Positions 22,856-34,199 of a stretch of 64,000 bases of DNA are shown here, one piece after another. Made by a program: the position numbers and the translations under genes. How positions within the stretch are numbered: the stretch's first letter is position 1; the number at the start of each line of letters is the position of its first letter. Under the pieces are notes generated by a model that saw nothing but the letters and a program-made list of their open reading frames with translations, was not told the origin of the DNA and did not search any database. This stretch comes from Panicum virgatum. Taxonomy: Eukaryota > Streptophyta > Magnoliopsida > Poales > Poaceae. The DNA is taken from NCBI RefSeq assembly GCF_016808335.1, contig NC_053139.1, positions 34,059,954-34,123,953 on the forward strand, given 5' to 3'.

Positions 22856-23189
22856 TTTTAGTATGGTTCTTTTGTAAGTAGGGAATTTTAGCTGCACTAA
22901 TTTGTATCCTATGCAGGTGTATTAATTGGCATTTCATATATATTCATGCATATGCATTATTGCACCTCATTTAGGTACGCTAGAGGTACACGTGTGGACG
23001 TGAAGCACGCGGTGTTGGAGTCGACCCACAAGATGGTGTTCGACGGATATCGCCAGAAGATGGAAGGACCTGCGGAAGCAACCAAAGACCCGGCCCAAGG
23101 TCGGAAGGGCCTAAGGCCTTGCTAGAATTAACACTAACTTAGTGTTACCCTCAGGCAAGCCCTGGTGCACAACCTATTAATTTAAATTA

Positions 23190-23190
<1 letters not shown>

Positions 23191-23259
<69 letters not shown>
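23191..23259. repeat. (AT)n microsatellite
   Basis: About 68 bp of pure TA repeat inside solo LTR copy 2. Confidence 0.95.
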
Positions 23260-23262
<3 letters not shown>

Positions 23263-24689
23263 GTGCATTACGTATAGAAATTGGTTGAAACCCTAGTTGC
23301 ATGATCCCTAGGTTTCCTTGAGTTTATACTAGTATGTTAGGACGATAGTAATGATATGCTTAAGAGTTCTCGGCAGAAGTCGAGTGACTTCTTGTCACTC
23401 GCGAGATATAGGATGTTTAGAAGTCGAGTAATTTCCGGTTATTTGCGAGATATGAGATTTATTTATATTTCGACACATGAGTTGTTGAATGGATATAGAA
23501 TGCATGGAAATTTGAGATCGGACGGGAATTGATGATGATGTATAGGTACGGCAGCAGGACAGGGTTCTTGGGTGTTTTAGTCCTGTCTGAGTCGGTTAAG
23601 GACCGAGCCGTTGTTGGCCCTACTGATCATGTTTGAACTGTACTAACCGCATGCCGGGAGTAGGAGGTAGTCAAAACCGGTAAGTCTAGTACTACCTCGC
23701 TTCGAAAGTACAGAACTTCATCACCACCCCTTAGAGCGAGTCGAGTAGTCGCGGAGAAACAGGATGCTTATGTTTACTTTTGGTGGTCTCTCGTTGAGCC
23801 CGGCTGACTATATGTAGGTGGGGGCGGTTCTGTAGTTCGAGGCGGGGAGGGGAAGGGTTGGTGCGTGTGGTCCGACAGGGCTTTTGCGTGCCGTGTTGGT
23901 TAGATCCACCTTGCAAGGTTAAATTGAATCGATTCGCCGTCAGTCGCTTTCGGATATGAGCACCTTGATCACTGCGTCGCAGCGTAGTGTTATGACGATA
24001 TGATGAGTATATTTATATACATATGATGATGAACACCTTGAATTATTATTGATTGCACCACCATGTTTGTTATAGTTGATTCATGCAAATATTAGAATAG
24101 AGTTAAATCGTATAGAATCTGGGGCTAAAATACTGAAATTAAGGAATTACTTTAGTCGCTTTTCTGCAAAATAATCATCAGCCAAAAGTCTTGCATGTCT
24201 AGATATGTGGGCTAAGTTATACTCACTGGTCGGGTAAGTCTTGCTGAGTATTAGTTGCTCAGGGTTTGTTGTTTACCCTATTTCAGGTATAGAAGCTAAC
24301 TAGGCTTCACATCGGTGGGCTCGATGTGGCGCTTTGGCTCCACGCCTTGGTAGTTCTTCATTTATTTTGTTTATTTTATTTGTTCTCTATTAAAAATGCT
24401 CCTCAGGCTAAATTCTCTTCTGCTGCTATCATTTCTTATGTTTATTCTAAATGGAAAGCGGTTTTGTAAATAATTTAAAAGTAATTACTATTGTTGTTAA
24501 AATTTTATCATGCTGGTACCGTCTGCGCTCGCCGTCGTGCGAGACTTCTGGTGTGTTTCGATCGGCCTGTGGGTTGGAAATAGCATTTCAAATTATACTT
24601 AATTAAGCTAATGTGTAAAATGGCGGTTACGCTTAATTAAGCGTTTTAATTTGGCGGGTCTGTCACAATATATAAAATGATTGATTTTG

Positions 24690-25013
24690 TTATAACACAG
24701 GTTGATGCACAAGGGTCTAGGACGCCCTTGAACCAGGAGAGAACTTAGTCAAAATTGGTCGCGTCGTCGTCATCCAATATATAGCAATCCTGGTAAAAGT
24801 TGAAAAGTTTGACTTTAAAAAAGTCTAAATGTAGCTATATTCTGGGACGGAGGAAATATAATTTATTAACCACCACAAGTTAAGAACACAGGTTGACACA
24901 GAAGGGCACCTCAAACCACGAGAGAACTGTCGTACAGACACCCAATATATAGCAAGAACTCTGTCAAAATTTGTCGAGTCGTCGTCGTCCAATATATAGC
25001 AACCCGGACGTGC
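24690..25013. repeat. tandem duplication with half a Stowaway-like MITE
   Basis: Two copies of a segment beginning AACACAGGTTGA and ending with CGTCGTCNTCCAATATATAGC lie at about 24700-24790 and 24885-25005. Between them is a MITE end (GCTATATTCTGGGACGGAGG) without its partner. Non-coding. Confidence 0.6.
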
Positions 25014-25079
25014 CTAGAAATCATCGTCACGCCGGCACACCCTGGCCTCTCTGGCACACCTGCTGCTCGTGTCGTTCTT

Positions 25080-25429
25080 TGTTAGCAGCAGGATAGTGGG
25101 GACAGAAGAGAAAGGAATTTGGGAAGGTAGCAGGAGCTCGGGAAGGAAGAACACGAAAGGGAGAGCAGAGCATATGGCAGGAGGTCCGCTTGCTTGCTTC
25201 GGGAGGAAGAAGAACAAATATCTTGTGTTACAATAATTGATAATCTCTCTCTCCTCTCCTCTCCCGTACATATAAAGCCTATCAGCAAAACATGGGATGG
25301 GCCCGATACAAGTGCTTGCAAGCACTAGAAAGTCCAATCTGGGCCAACGAGTCACTGGTTGCTCTTCTGAGCCTCGACCTTGCCATGGGCTTCTCTTCTC
25401 CCACTTGCCTGGGCATTGAGCTACTGATA
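25080..25429 (-). repeat. 3' LTR of element A (350 bp)
   Basis: Highly similar to 34200-34563, with small indels; its inner end reads CTGATA instead of CTGACA. Confidence 0.9.
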
Positions 25430-25443
25430 TTCCCCCCTTCTTA

Positions 25444-26397
25444 AAATTCGGCTTGCCCCAAGCCGATGTGAAATATAACTCAAGCAGGTTCCCATGAAGC
25501 TTGCAAGTATTTGATGGTTGTTACGTACTTGGTCTTGATCTCCAAAAAGGAAGCAGGTAGCAGAGTTTCTTGTGACTTGACTAATATTTCAGCAATTGGT
25601 GATATATATACCCTGTCAGTGACAAGTAGAACTGCAGGGCAACCAGAGCTACTTGTTCCATATCAATGGAAAATTGAGCATCCATCCTTGAAAATGATTG
25701 TAACAGAACCAAATAACTTGATAGCAGCGGGTTCTTTCCACCGTGGAGTTGTCCATAATTAATGGCAGCTTCACCATGACAACATTCAGGTAGCCAAAGT
25801 ATTGCAGAAACTGATGCCAAAATGGAGAAAGTAATGGAAGCCAAAGATGCCTTTACTGTATAACCCCTTTGAGCTGATTCAAGCCACATTAAAACTGCTA
25901 GAACGTAACAGAAATCACATTGGACCATTGCTGAGCATAATTGTGAGATAGCGACAAAGTGACCAAGCAAGGGCATTGCAATTCTGATGAGAGTGCAGTT
26001 TCAAGGAAGAGACTGAGAGACCGGATCCTTTTTTGCATATGCTCATATAGACCAGCACTACACTGTGAATGTGTAATATCCTTCTCTACCAAATTGAGTC
26101 TCTCATAACTGAACATCATTTGAATTCAGGTCCAAGTAGCAGCATACAATCATGTATAAGCACATCGCAGACACCCATGAGAGCTTCCACATCACTGGCT
26201 CATGAGAATGAGGAATTGACATCCAACACACATCTACCCAATATATAAATGATGAGGTCTGAAGTAACATATCAGAGACATCGATGTGAATTTTCAGTCT
26301 GCAGCTTGTCAACCAGAACCGAAAATGAAGAGTATATATCACCAAAATGACTTGAAAGGTATGCTGTGAAACCCTTAACTTGAGGTTCAGATGTAAG
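25444..26397. other. interior of element A, left part
   Basis: About 950 bp of moderately AT-rich sequence between the polypurine tract and the nested copia element. Open frames up to 131 codons (minus, 25581-25976) show no motif I recognise. Confidence 0.5.
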
Positions 26398-26557
26398 TAT
26401 TGGAGGAACGCCGAAAGGCTTAGATTACACAACGTGTGATTACCCTATTATAGGAGAAGAGAGGGAGCCCAAAGGGCCAAGCCAGCCTGGAGTGGTGCGG
26501 GACCCAAAGAGCCAAGCTAGTAGGGTAGCCAAGCTAATAGGGTAATTAATTTTAACA
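26398..26557 (-). repeat. 3' LTR of copia B (160 bp)
   Basis: Matches the 5' LTR closely except that it has CTATTATAGG where the other copy has a long AT microsatellite. Confidence 0.9.
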
Positions 26558-29500
26558 CCCCCCTGCAGTGGGAACGTCGGTAGAACGGACGTTCAGACTG
26601 GAGCGAAAATCCATAAAAACATAAGACGGGAGGCCTTTGATGAAGACATCGGCGAACTGCGACGTGGTGGGGACGTGAAGCACACGGACAGCGCCAATGG
26701 CGACACGTTCCCGGACGAAGTGAAGATCAATTTCCACGTGTTTAGTGCGCTGATGCTGGACGGGGTTGGTGGAGAGGTAGACGGCGCTGACGTTGTCGCA
26801 GTAGACGAGGTAGGCAGAGTCGAGGGGTTGATGCAGCACCTGCAACAATTGCCGTAGCCAAGAGGCTTCAGCAACACCATTGGCGATAGCCCGGTACTCG
26901 GCCTCGGCGCTGGATCGAGAAACCGTGGGTTGGCGCTTGGAAGACCAGGAGATGAGGGTGCTGCCAAGAAATACTGCATAGCCGGAGGTGGAGCGCCGAG
27001 TGTCGGGACAGCCGGCCCAATCGGCATCAGTGTAGACGATGAGCTGAGTCGGGGCTGAGCGAGGAATAACAAGACCATAGCCAACGGTGCCCTGAAGGTA
27101 GCGGAGGATTCGCTTGGCAGCAACAAGATGAACTTCCCGAGGGTCATGCATGTGCAGGCATATCTGTTGGACTGCATAGGCGATGTCAGGCCGGGTGAAG
27201 GTGAGATACTGAAGAGCACCAGCAATGCTTCGATAAGCTGTGGGATCATCAACAGGAGGGCCGGCATCGGCAGCAACTTTAGCACAAGTGTCGACCGAGG
27301 TGAGACATGGCTTGCAGTCGTTCATGCCGTGGTGAGCAAGGATGTCCAAGGTGTACTGACGTTGTGAGAGGAAGAGGATGTCTTGTTGCCGCTGAACTGC
27401 CACGCCAAGGAAATGGTGGAGGGTGCCGAGGTCTTTCATGGCGAATTCCTTTTTCAGTGCATCAATCACCCGCTGGAGAAGCTGCTGAGAAGAGGCTGTA
27501 AGAACAATGTCGTCCACATATAGAAGTAAGTAGACTGTCTCGGTGTCACGGCGATATATGAAGAGAGATGTGTCATACTTGGCTTCAGTGAACCCCAGCG
27601 AGAGCAGGTAGGAGGCAAAATGGCTGTACCAAGCCCGCGGCGCCTGCTTCAATCCGTAGAGAGACTTGTTGAGCTTGCAGATATGTCCGGGAAGAGTGGA
27701 ATCGACAAAGCCAGTGGGCTGAGAGAAATAGATAGTCTCTGTCAAGATGCCATGAAGGAAAGCATTTTTCACATCCAGCTGATGAATTGACCAATCCCGA
27801 GAGTGAGCCAAGGTGAGGATAGTGCGGACAATAGCGGGCTTGACAACGGGGCTGAAGGTCTCGTCGTAGTCGACACCGGGACGCTGAGTGAAACCGCGGA
27901 GGACCCAGCAAGCTTTATATCTGTCCAGGGAACCATCAGCATGAAATTTGTGTTTGAAGATCCATTTACCGGTGACCACATTTGGCCGTGGAGGGGCGGG
28001 GAATGAGGTCCAAGGTGTGGTTAGCCGATAAAGCAGCGAATTCTTCTTCCATAGACTGATGCCAGTTGGGATCTGCAAGGGCGTCACGAACTGACCGAGG
28101 CAATGGAGAGAGAATCTCGGCGTGCAGGGCACGAGGTTGCCTAAATCCGGATTTCCCACGAGTTGCCATGCCATGGGAGTTGGCAACTGGCGGGATGGGA
28201 CAGCACCAGCCGGAAGTGCCGCCAGATCCGCGGGCGCTAGGGGTGCCCGAGCCGGGGCGCGGGTGCCGGAGGTGCCAGGGTCCGGGCCACATGTGAGTGG
28301 AGGTCCGGGACCGGGGCCGCGGGCGCCGAGGTCCAGAGGTCCGGGACCGAGGCCGCGGACGCCGAGGTCCGGGCTACATGTGAATGGAGGTCCGGGACCA
28401 GGGGTGCCGGGGTAGGGACCGGGGGTGCCGGGGTCCGGGCTACATGTGAATGGAGGTCCGGGACCAGAGTCGCGGGCGCCGAGGTCCGGGCCACATGGGA
28501 ATGGAGGTCCGGGACCAGGACCGGGACCGCGGGCACCGAGGTCTGGGCCGCGGACGCCGAGGTCAGAGCCGCGGGAGCCGCGGGCAACGGGGTCAGAGCT
28601 GCAGGCGCCAGGGTCGAAACCGCTAGCGCGGAGGCCGGCCCGGGCTGGGGAAAGCCGGGTGGAGGGGATCGATGCGCTGTGGTAGACCTGTAGGAGGGAA
28701 AGGAGCTGGTAGAGGGTCATCGTTAGTTAGAAAATCGAGCTCCGCCGAAGAGGGGAAGGCTGGCGGAGAGAGAAAGGAAATGTTGTTTCGTCGAAGACAA
28801 CGTGGCGAGAGATGATGATGCGATTGGTGGTGAGGTCGAGGAAGCTGTACCCCTTATGGTCTGGGGAATAGCCAATGAAGGCACACAGAGTTGAGCGTGG
28901 GGCAAGCTTGTGAGGAGCGGTGGCGGAGAGGTTGGGGTAACAGGTACATCCGAAAGCATGAAGATCATGATAGGAGGGAAATGTGCCGTGGAGGGCAAAG
29001 AAGGGGGTGCTCATGTTCAAGGTCTTAGTGGGGAGGCAGTTGATGAGGTGGGTGGCAGTGGCAAGAGCGTCGGCCCAATAGGTCGTGGGCATGGATGCTT
29101 GGAAGAGCAAGGTTCGGGTGACATTGTTGGCGGTGCGAAGCATGCACTCGGCCTTTCCGTTTTGCTGCGAGGTGTAAGGGCATGACATACGGAGGGAGAC
29201 ACCGTGAGCAAGGAAGAAAGCGCGAGAGGCGGAGTTATCAAACTCACGGCCATTGTCGCATTGCACGGCTTTGATGGTGCAGCCGAACTGAGTGCGCACA
29301 TGAGCAAAGAAATTAGAAAGAACAGAAAAAGTATCAGATTTTAATCAAAGGGGAAAGGTCCAAAGAAAATGAGAGGAATCATCAAGAATAGCTAAATAAT
29401 ATTTGAAACCGGATACACTGGCAATGGGTGACGTCCACAAATCACAGTGGATTAAATCGAAGTTTTTGGAAGCCCTAGACGAGGAACTGGTTAAGGGCAA

Positions 29501-31411
29501 GCGGACATGACGCCCCAATTGGCAAGCATGGCAGAGGGAGTCGTCGTCGGGCTTGGCGCAGGGGATAGAGGACGACTGGGCGAGGGACCGCAGAGTAGCC
29601 GCGCCGGGGTGCCCAAGGCGATGATGCCAGGTGGTGGGGGAGGGAGTGGCCACGAGAGTGCACGGGGCGGAAGTCGTCGATGGCAGCTGCAAGGTGTAGA
29701 GGGGCCCCGAGCTGTTACTGCGAAGGAGGATATCCCTGGTGCGAAGGTCCTTCACAGAAACACCGAGAGGGTCAAATTCGACGGAAGCAAGGTTATCTAT
29801 AGTGAATTGACGAATAGAGAGAAGGTTTTTGATGATGTCAGGGGCGAGAAGAACGTTGTTGAGGCGAAATGGACCGGGTAGAGTGGAGTAGCCGGTGCCA
29901 ACAACAGGAAGTGTGGCACCGTTACCCACGATGATGGAAGAAGGAAAGGAGGAAGAGGGGGACAGTGTGACCATACCAGGGTTGGAGGCGACATGGGAGG
30001 AGGCACCCGAGTCAAGAACCCAGTCCGAGGAACTCGGTGGAGGAGTGAGGTTGACGGTGCTGAAAGCAGCGGCAAGGGAGTGGGAGTCCCATGGCGAAGG
30101 TGCCTGGTAGAAGGACCCAGGAACCGACGGCGGACTGTAGAGGACCGGAGGCGCACCGGTCAGCAGCGCCTGCTGTGGCAACGCCGGCGGGCCGGGGCGG
30201 GGTGGTGGGCCTTGAGGACCACCGGATGGAGGTCCGGGCCACATGTGAATGGACCCGGTCCACGGATTGTAGATGGAGGGCCATGGAGAACCCCCGGTTG
30301 AGCCGCCAGGAGTGCCACCGTGGCCACGGCTGCCACGACGATGCCGGCCGCGGGTGTTGCCGGAAGAGCTCCCCCCGGCACCCTGCGGAGGGCGAGGGGA
30401 AGAGAGTCTGGCGGGTGGCGGCGCGGCAAGTGGCTTGCCGGGTGAGGTGGTGACGAGCGCCGAGGGAGGTGCCGCAGGGGTCGTCATGTTGAGCTCGGCG
30501 AGGCGGAGGTCGGCGCAGACGTCGGCGAAGGACGGAAACGGCCGCTGCCGGGTGATGAACTGGGACATGAACTGAAACCGCTCGTTGAGACCTCGGAGCA
30601 GGTTCAGAACCAGAGTACGGTCCAGAATGGGCTCGCCGAGATCGACGAGATCATCAGACATACTCTTCATCTTGCGGCAGTAGTCATCGATGGAGAGGGC
30701 GCCCTGGGAGAGGGTGCGAAACTCAGCGTCGAGGATCATGGCGCGAGACTCGCGGTTGTTCAGGAGGCCGAGCCAGGCGGTGCGGGCGGGGATGTCGTTG
30801 CGCTCGTGGAGGACGTCCAGGAGGTCGGGGGAGATGGTGTTGAAGATCCAAGAAACGACCACGCAGTCCATGCGGAATCACGCCTGATCGTTGAGGTGGG
30901 TGGCGTCGCTAAGGACGTGGTCCTGCAGCGAGAAGCGGACGAGGATCAGGAGGACGTAGCCGCGCCATTTGGAGTAGTTGGAGGCCTGGAGATCCAGGAC
31001 AATCGGAATCAAGTTCCTGATGTTCTGGACGACGGCGGCTTGACTGTGGAGACGAGCGACGGCCGTGGCATCGGAGAGGATGGAGTGGTCGTCGTCGGCC
31101 TGGGAGGCGTCGTCGTGGGGATCTTCCGGGCGGAGACGATTCCGGAGGGCGGCGGCCTGCTGTTCCAGGGTGTCGGCCTGCGCGCGCTCCGTTTCAAGGG
31201 CGGCGGCGGCGGCGCGGACACGCTCCTGGGCAGCGGCGACGGACTTGAGGAGGACGACATCCTCCTTGAGCTGCTGGCTGCGCTCGGTGTTGGTGGATTC
31301 CAAGGAAGCGGCCTCCGCTTCCAGCGCCGTGGCGGCGGCGAGAGCTTCGTCACGGAGCTTCTTCGCGGCGGCGGCGGCGGCAGGGGCGCCAGAGTTGGAG
31401 GTGGAGGCCAT
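26552..31411 (-). pseudogene. copia gag-pol, single frame with three stop codons
   Basis: From ATG 31411 (MASTSNSGAP) to the stop at 26552 all pieces lie in one frame (about 1620 codons), broken only by stops near 30880 (TGA after HLNDQA, where W is usual), near 29342 (TGA) and near 28727 (TAA). Domains in order: coiled-coil-like gag N-terminus, gag core (MDCVVVSWIFNTI, FRTLSQGALSIDDYCRKMKS), protease (WVLDSGASSHV), GAG-pre-integrase (WHHRLGHPGAATL, CHACQLGRH), integrase (VQCDNGREFDN, SQQNGKAECM), Gly/Pro-rich linker, reverse transcriptase (YKACWVLRGFTQRPGVDYDE, YVDDIVLTASS) and RNase H (YTDADWAGCPDTRRSTSGYA, SSAEAEYRAIANGVAEASWL). No frameshift was noticed, so decay is recent relative to the other copia elements here. 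Confidence 0.93.
28200..28625 (-). repeat. Gly/Pro-rich minisatellite in the integrase-RT linker
   Basis: GGTCCGGGACC/CCGAGGTCCGGGC-type words repeat many times; the encoded linker is built of variants of GPDLGARGPGPGPPFTC. Related words also occur in the gag region near 30210-30245, where GGTCCGGGCCACATGTGAA recurs. Confidence 0.85.
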
Positions 31412-31589
31412 GGGCGCGGCAGCCGGAAGGGCGCGCAGCTCGCGATGGGCGCGGCGGCCGAGGGGTCGGGCTCGGGCGACGGGGTGTCGGACGCGGCGGC
31501 CGAGGAGTCGGGCGCGGGCGACGAGGGGGGAAGGCGGAAGGAGTGGTGGGAGAGGAAGGGTCCAGGACCAGATTAGTCAACTGATACTA

Positions 31590-31640
31590 TATTGGAGGAA
31601 CGCCGAAAGGCTTAGATTACACAACGTGTGATTACAGGAG

Positions 31641-31722
<82 letters not shown>

Positions 31723-31825
31723 AGAAGAGAGGGAGCCCAAAGGGCCAAGCCAGCCTGGAGTGGCGCGGGACCCAAAGAGCCAAGCTAGTAGGGTAGCCAA
31801 GCTAATAGGGTAATTAATTCTAACA
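31590..31825 (-). repeat. 5' LTR of copia B with AT expansion
   Basis: 236 bp; an (AT)n tract at 31644-31720 accounts for the length difference from the 160-bp partner. Confidence 0.9.
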
Positions 31826-31830
31826 GTAAG

Positions 31831-32890
31831 CATGGACTCCAACTGAAAATAAGGACTTGACAAATAGTGGATGCCCAGCAATAGTTGAAATGCCACAAGG
31901 TAGGAAGGTTTGAACATATAGTGATGACAATAGGTAGACCATTGAACATTAGGAAATCCTCTAATTGCAATGCAACTATATGATAACAAAAGGATGGCCG
32001 GGGTATTGGCCTGAGTTGAGCATTCAGCATTAGAAGAACCCGTTGTGTAGGTGGAGGTCGCGGTGGTACGTGCTTCACAACTTCCTGACCACAACTGAAT
32101 GACAGGACTAAACAAAAATGTGAATCGATGGAGACACTGAATAATGTGTTCTTATTTTTCAGAGGGGGTGGCCAAGGTCCTATGTCGACCAAAATAGCAT
32201 GCACTGGCTCTAGGATTACTGAATTCTGAATAGTCATTTTCTCAAGCACTTTGTAGTCTGCAGGAATATAGATAGCAGTCCCAACAACACCAACTGATAA
32301 AGCAGGGGTAATAGGGTTGATGTACCTTCTCTTCATTTTGTCAAACACCAGATGATCGTCCAGGTCTGTCTCCCTGAGACCGAATTCATATTGGTGATGT
32401 CCAGTGAAAATCTCCACCGTGAAGAGAAGCAAGGTTGTTGACGCAGTCCAGATAGTGGTGTCCACAGACTTGAGCTCGTCAACATTGCAGCTGAAACATT
32501 TTGTCGAACACTTGATGGGCGAGTTGGTGGGGGTCGCATCTTGTGCACTCGGAGCAGCTGGCGCTTGATCCGCTGGTGCTAGGAAGCATGACGGGGCAAC
32601 AGGTTGTGCGGACATTCGTCGATGCCGTCGAGGACGCCGATAAGGGGGTCGCAGGCATCGTGCTGTCCTTGCTGCCGGAGTTGAGGACGACGGTCGTGGC
32701 GGCGGCGGCTGCTACAAAAGACGTAGAGGAAGCAACGGTGGTTGTTGCCGAAGGTGAAGCAGTGGGCGGGGACGCGGTGGTTGCCGGTGTTGGAGTGAGA
32801 ACATGTGTCGAAAAGGAGACTTGCCAGCACTTATTTTTTTTATTCTGTAGTAGCTGTTAGGCTCTGGGACACAATTTCTCAAGTGGCAAG
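31831..32890. other. interior of element A, right part
   Basis: Contains a 276-codon minus-strand open frame (32615-31785, starting MSAQPVAPSCFLAP) without recognised domains; its end reads into copia B, so it is not a genuine continuous gene. Possibly gag-like or captured sequence of element A; function unknown. Confidence 0.4.
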
Positions 32891-33087
32891 CAGGGGCGGA
32901 TCCAAGGGGGGGCTAGGGGGGATCAAGCCCCCCTACCTCCCCAATATCAATGGATACCCTCTTAAGTCCTCCCTTTATTTTTAGGAAGAAATTATGAAGA
33001 AGAAGGGGAGAAGAAGAAAAGAAGGGGAGGAAGAAGATGAGAAGGGAGATGAGCCCCCTCTAGATATGTTTGCTAGATTCGCCACTG
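32891..33087. mobile_element. hAT-type MITE, 197 bp, 8-bp TSD
   Basis: Termini CAGGGGCGGATCCA and TAGATTCGCCACTG are inverted repeats. Flanks GTGGCAAG (32883-32890) and GTGGCAGG (33088-33095) form an 8-bp duplication with one mismatch, the size used by hAT transposases. Interior is purine-rich (GAAGAAGG) and non-coding. Confidence 0.85.
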
Positions 33088-33159
33088 GTGGCAGGCACCA
33101 GGCTAGGGTGGTAGCTTTGAATCCATATGATCCTGCTGACTGAGTAATAAAAAAACCCG

Positions 33160-33350
33160 TTGACTAACATGATTAGTTTTGCTACTCTTTGGGGTTTATG
33201 GAAACTAAGAAATAACATATGTTTTCAGAATGCTCCCTGGCCTTCCACGGGAAACCTACTGCAGATGATTGTGGGGTTGGCGCAGGATTGGATAATTCTG
33301 TGTCAATTCTGTGAACCCCGGACAAGAAGGAGACTTTGATGAACTGCATA
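33160..33350 (+). pseudogene. LINE-type ORF2 C-terminal fragment
   Basis: The plus strand reads LWGLWKLRNNICFQNAPWPS followed by LLQMIVGLAQDWIILCQ, the typical tail of plant L1 ORF2/RNase H-like protein. It ends in a TGA soon after. A following 71-codon frame (33370-33582) is unassigned. Lies inside element A. Confidence 0.6.
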
Positions 33351-33773
33351 GCAAGTTTAAAGACATGTGCAAAAGGACCAGAGAGACTACACTGAGCTCC
33401 GCCAGATGGGATGGATCAACTTCCTAACCAAGAACGCGGCGAACTGGGATATCTCCATTCCACCCGACCTACAGCAGTGGTTCGTGCAAGGGGGAGAAGA
33501 CCTAAAGGAAGTCGCAGGCACAAACAGATGGGTGGATATCAGAAGGATGGTGCAGGAAAATGATTCTGGGTTTTATCTGTAGTTTCCAGTATGGATGGAT
33601 ATGGTACAGGAAAGTGAGTCTGGGTTTTATCTATAGTTTCCAGTTCAATCAGTTTGTTTTTGTTGTTCCGAACTTTTGAAGCACGAAGCTGCTTCCTGTA
33701 ATCGATGGGATGCCATCGTTTCATGAACTGTAAACCGCTAAAAACGGTCTTCTGCAATGCTTAAGACGGCGGC

Positions 33774-34062
33774 CTATGCCCTAAAACTCAAAAAACATGT
33801 GTCGCGAACACCCTGCGGGCGTGGTGCTGGTGATGACATCCTCTGCACCACAAGCCACTGGAGGTGAGGTGCATGCCGACGCATCAGGCTGGACGGGTAG
33901 CCACACAGTTGGTGTAGCGGTGGGTGCTGCTGAAGTAGTCGGCGGGGACACGGTGGGTGCCAACGATGGAGTAGGCAGCTCGCCGGAGAACCCCCATCTC
34001 GCATCCAATGCGTCAAAGCGCTTGCGGAGGGCGTCGAGGATGAGCTTGGTGTCAAGAGACAT
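33774..34062 (-). pseudogene. possible gag-like N-terminal ORF of element A
   Basis: A 93-codon frame begins MSLDTKLILDALRKRFDALD close to the primer-binding site, where gag is expected, followed by a Pro/Ala/Thr-rich stretch. The start resembles gag proteins of non-autonomous grass LTR elements. No zinc knuckle or protease follows. Confidence 0.45.
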
Positions 34063-34189
34063 GGTGGTGCACGAGCGATTCGGCGTGGACGGGAATTACA
34101 GGAGACAGATCCAGATCGACTCTACCAAACCAATCCTGTGCCAAATCAAGCTACTATGCAAATCATGACTTCACAGAATCGAACTAGAC

Positions 34190-34198
34190 TTATACCAA
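34190..34198 (-). promoter_or_regulatory. degenerate primer-binding site of element A
   Basis: Complement reads TGGTATAAG next to the 5' LTR; one base differs from the usual TGGTATCAG. Confidence 0.6.
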
Positions 34199-34199
34199 T

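Larger units (their letters stand above)
21796..24667 (+). mobile_element. solo LTR, family S copy 2 (2.9 kb), TSD ATATA
   Basis: Starts TGTAACACCCAGG, ends GGCGGGTCTGTCACA, with exact duplications ATATA at 21791-21795 and 24668-24672. No gag-pol inside. It shares with copies 1 and 3, in the same order and at similar distances from the 3' end, CATGATCC(C)TAGG (about 23300), the GTCGAGTGA..TCACTCGCGAG hairpin (23379-23406) and CTTGCTGAGTATTAG (about 24239). Its 5' part holds a GC-rich block (21880-22300) and a 96-bp tandem repeat. The last 15 bases match copy 1 closely. Confidence 0.92.
26398..31825 (-). mobile_element. complete Ty1/copia element B nested in element A, TSD GTAAG
   Basis: Short LTRs at 26398-26557 and 31590-31825 enclose one gag-pol frame on the minus strand. 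Both flanks carry GTAAG (26393-26397 and 31826-31830). The LTR reads TGTTA(A/G)AATTAATTACCC at its 5' end and ends CCTCCAATA, so the usual terminal CA is TA here. A polypurine tract (CTGCAGGGGGG complement) adjoins the left LTR at 26558-26568, and a weak primer-binding site (TATCAG) lies at 31581-31588. The motifs resemble the Ale/Retrofit lineage (inference). Confidence 0.92.

Noticed and set aside
23191..23259. (AT)n tract as replication origin or regulatory site
   Set aside because: A plain microsatellite inside an LTR; nothing else supports such a role.
31785..32615. 276-codon minus-strand frame in element A
   Set aside because: It runs across the boundary of copia B and has no recognised domain, so it cannot be an original single gene.
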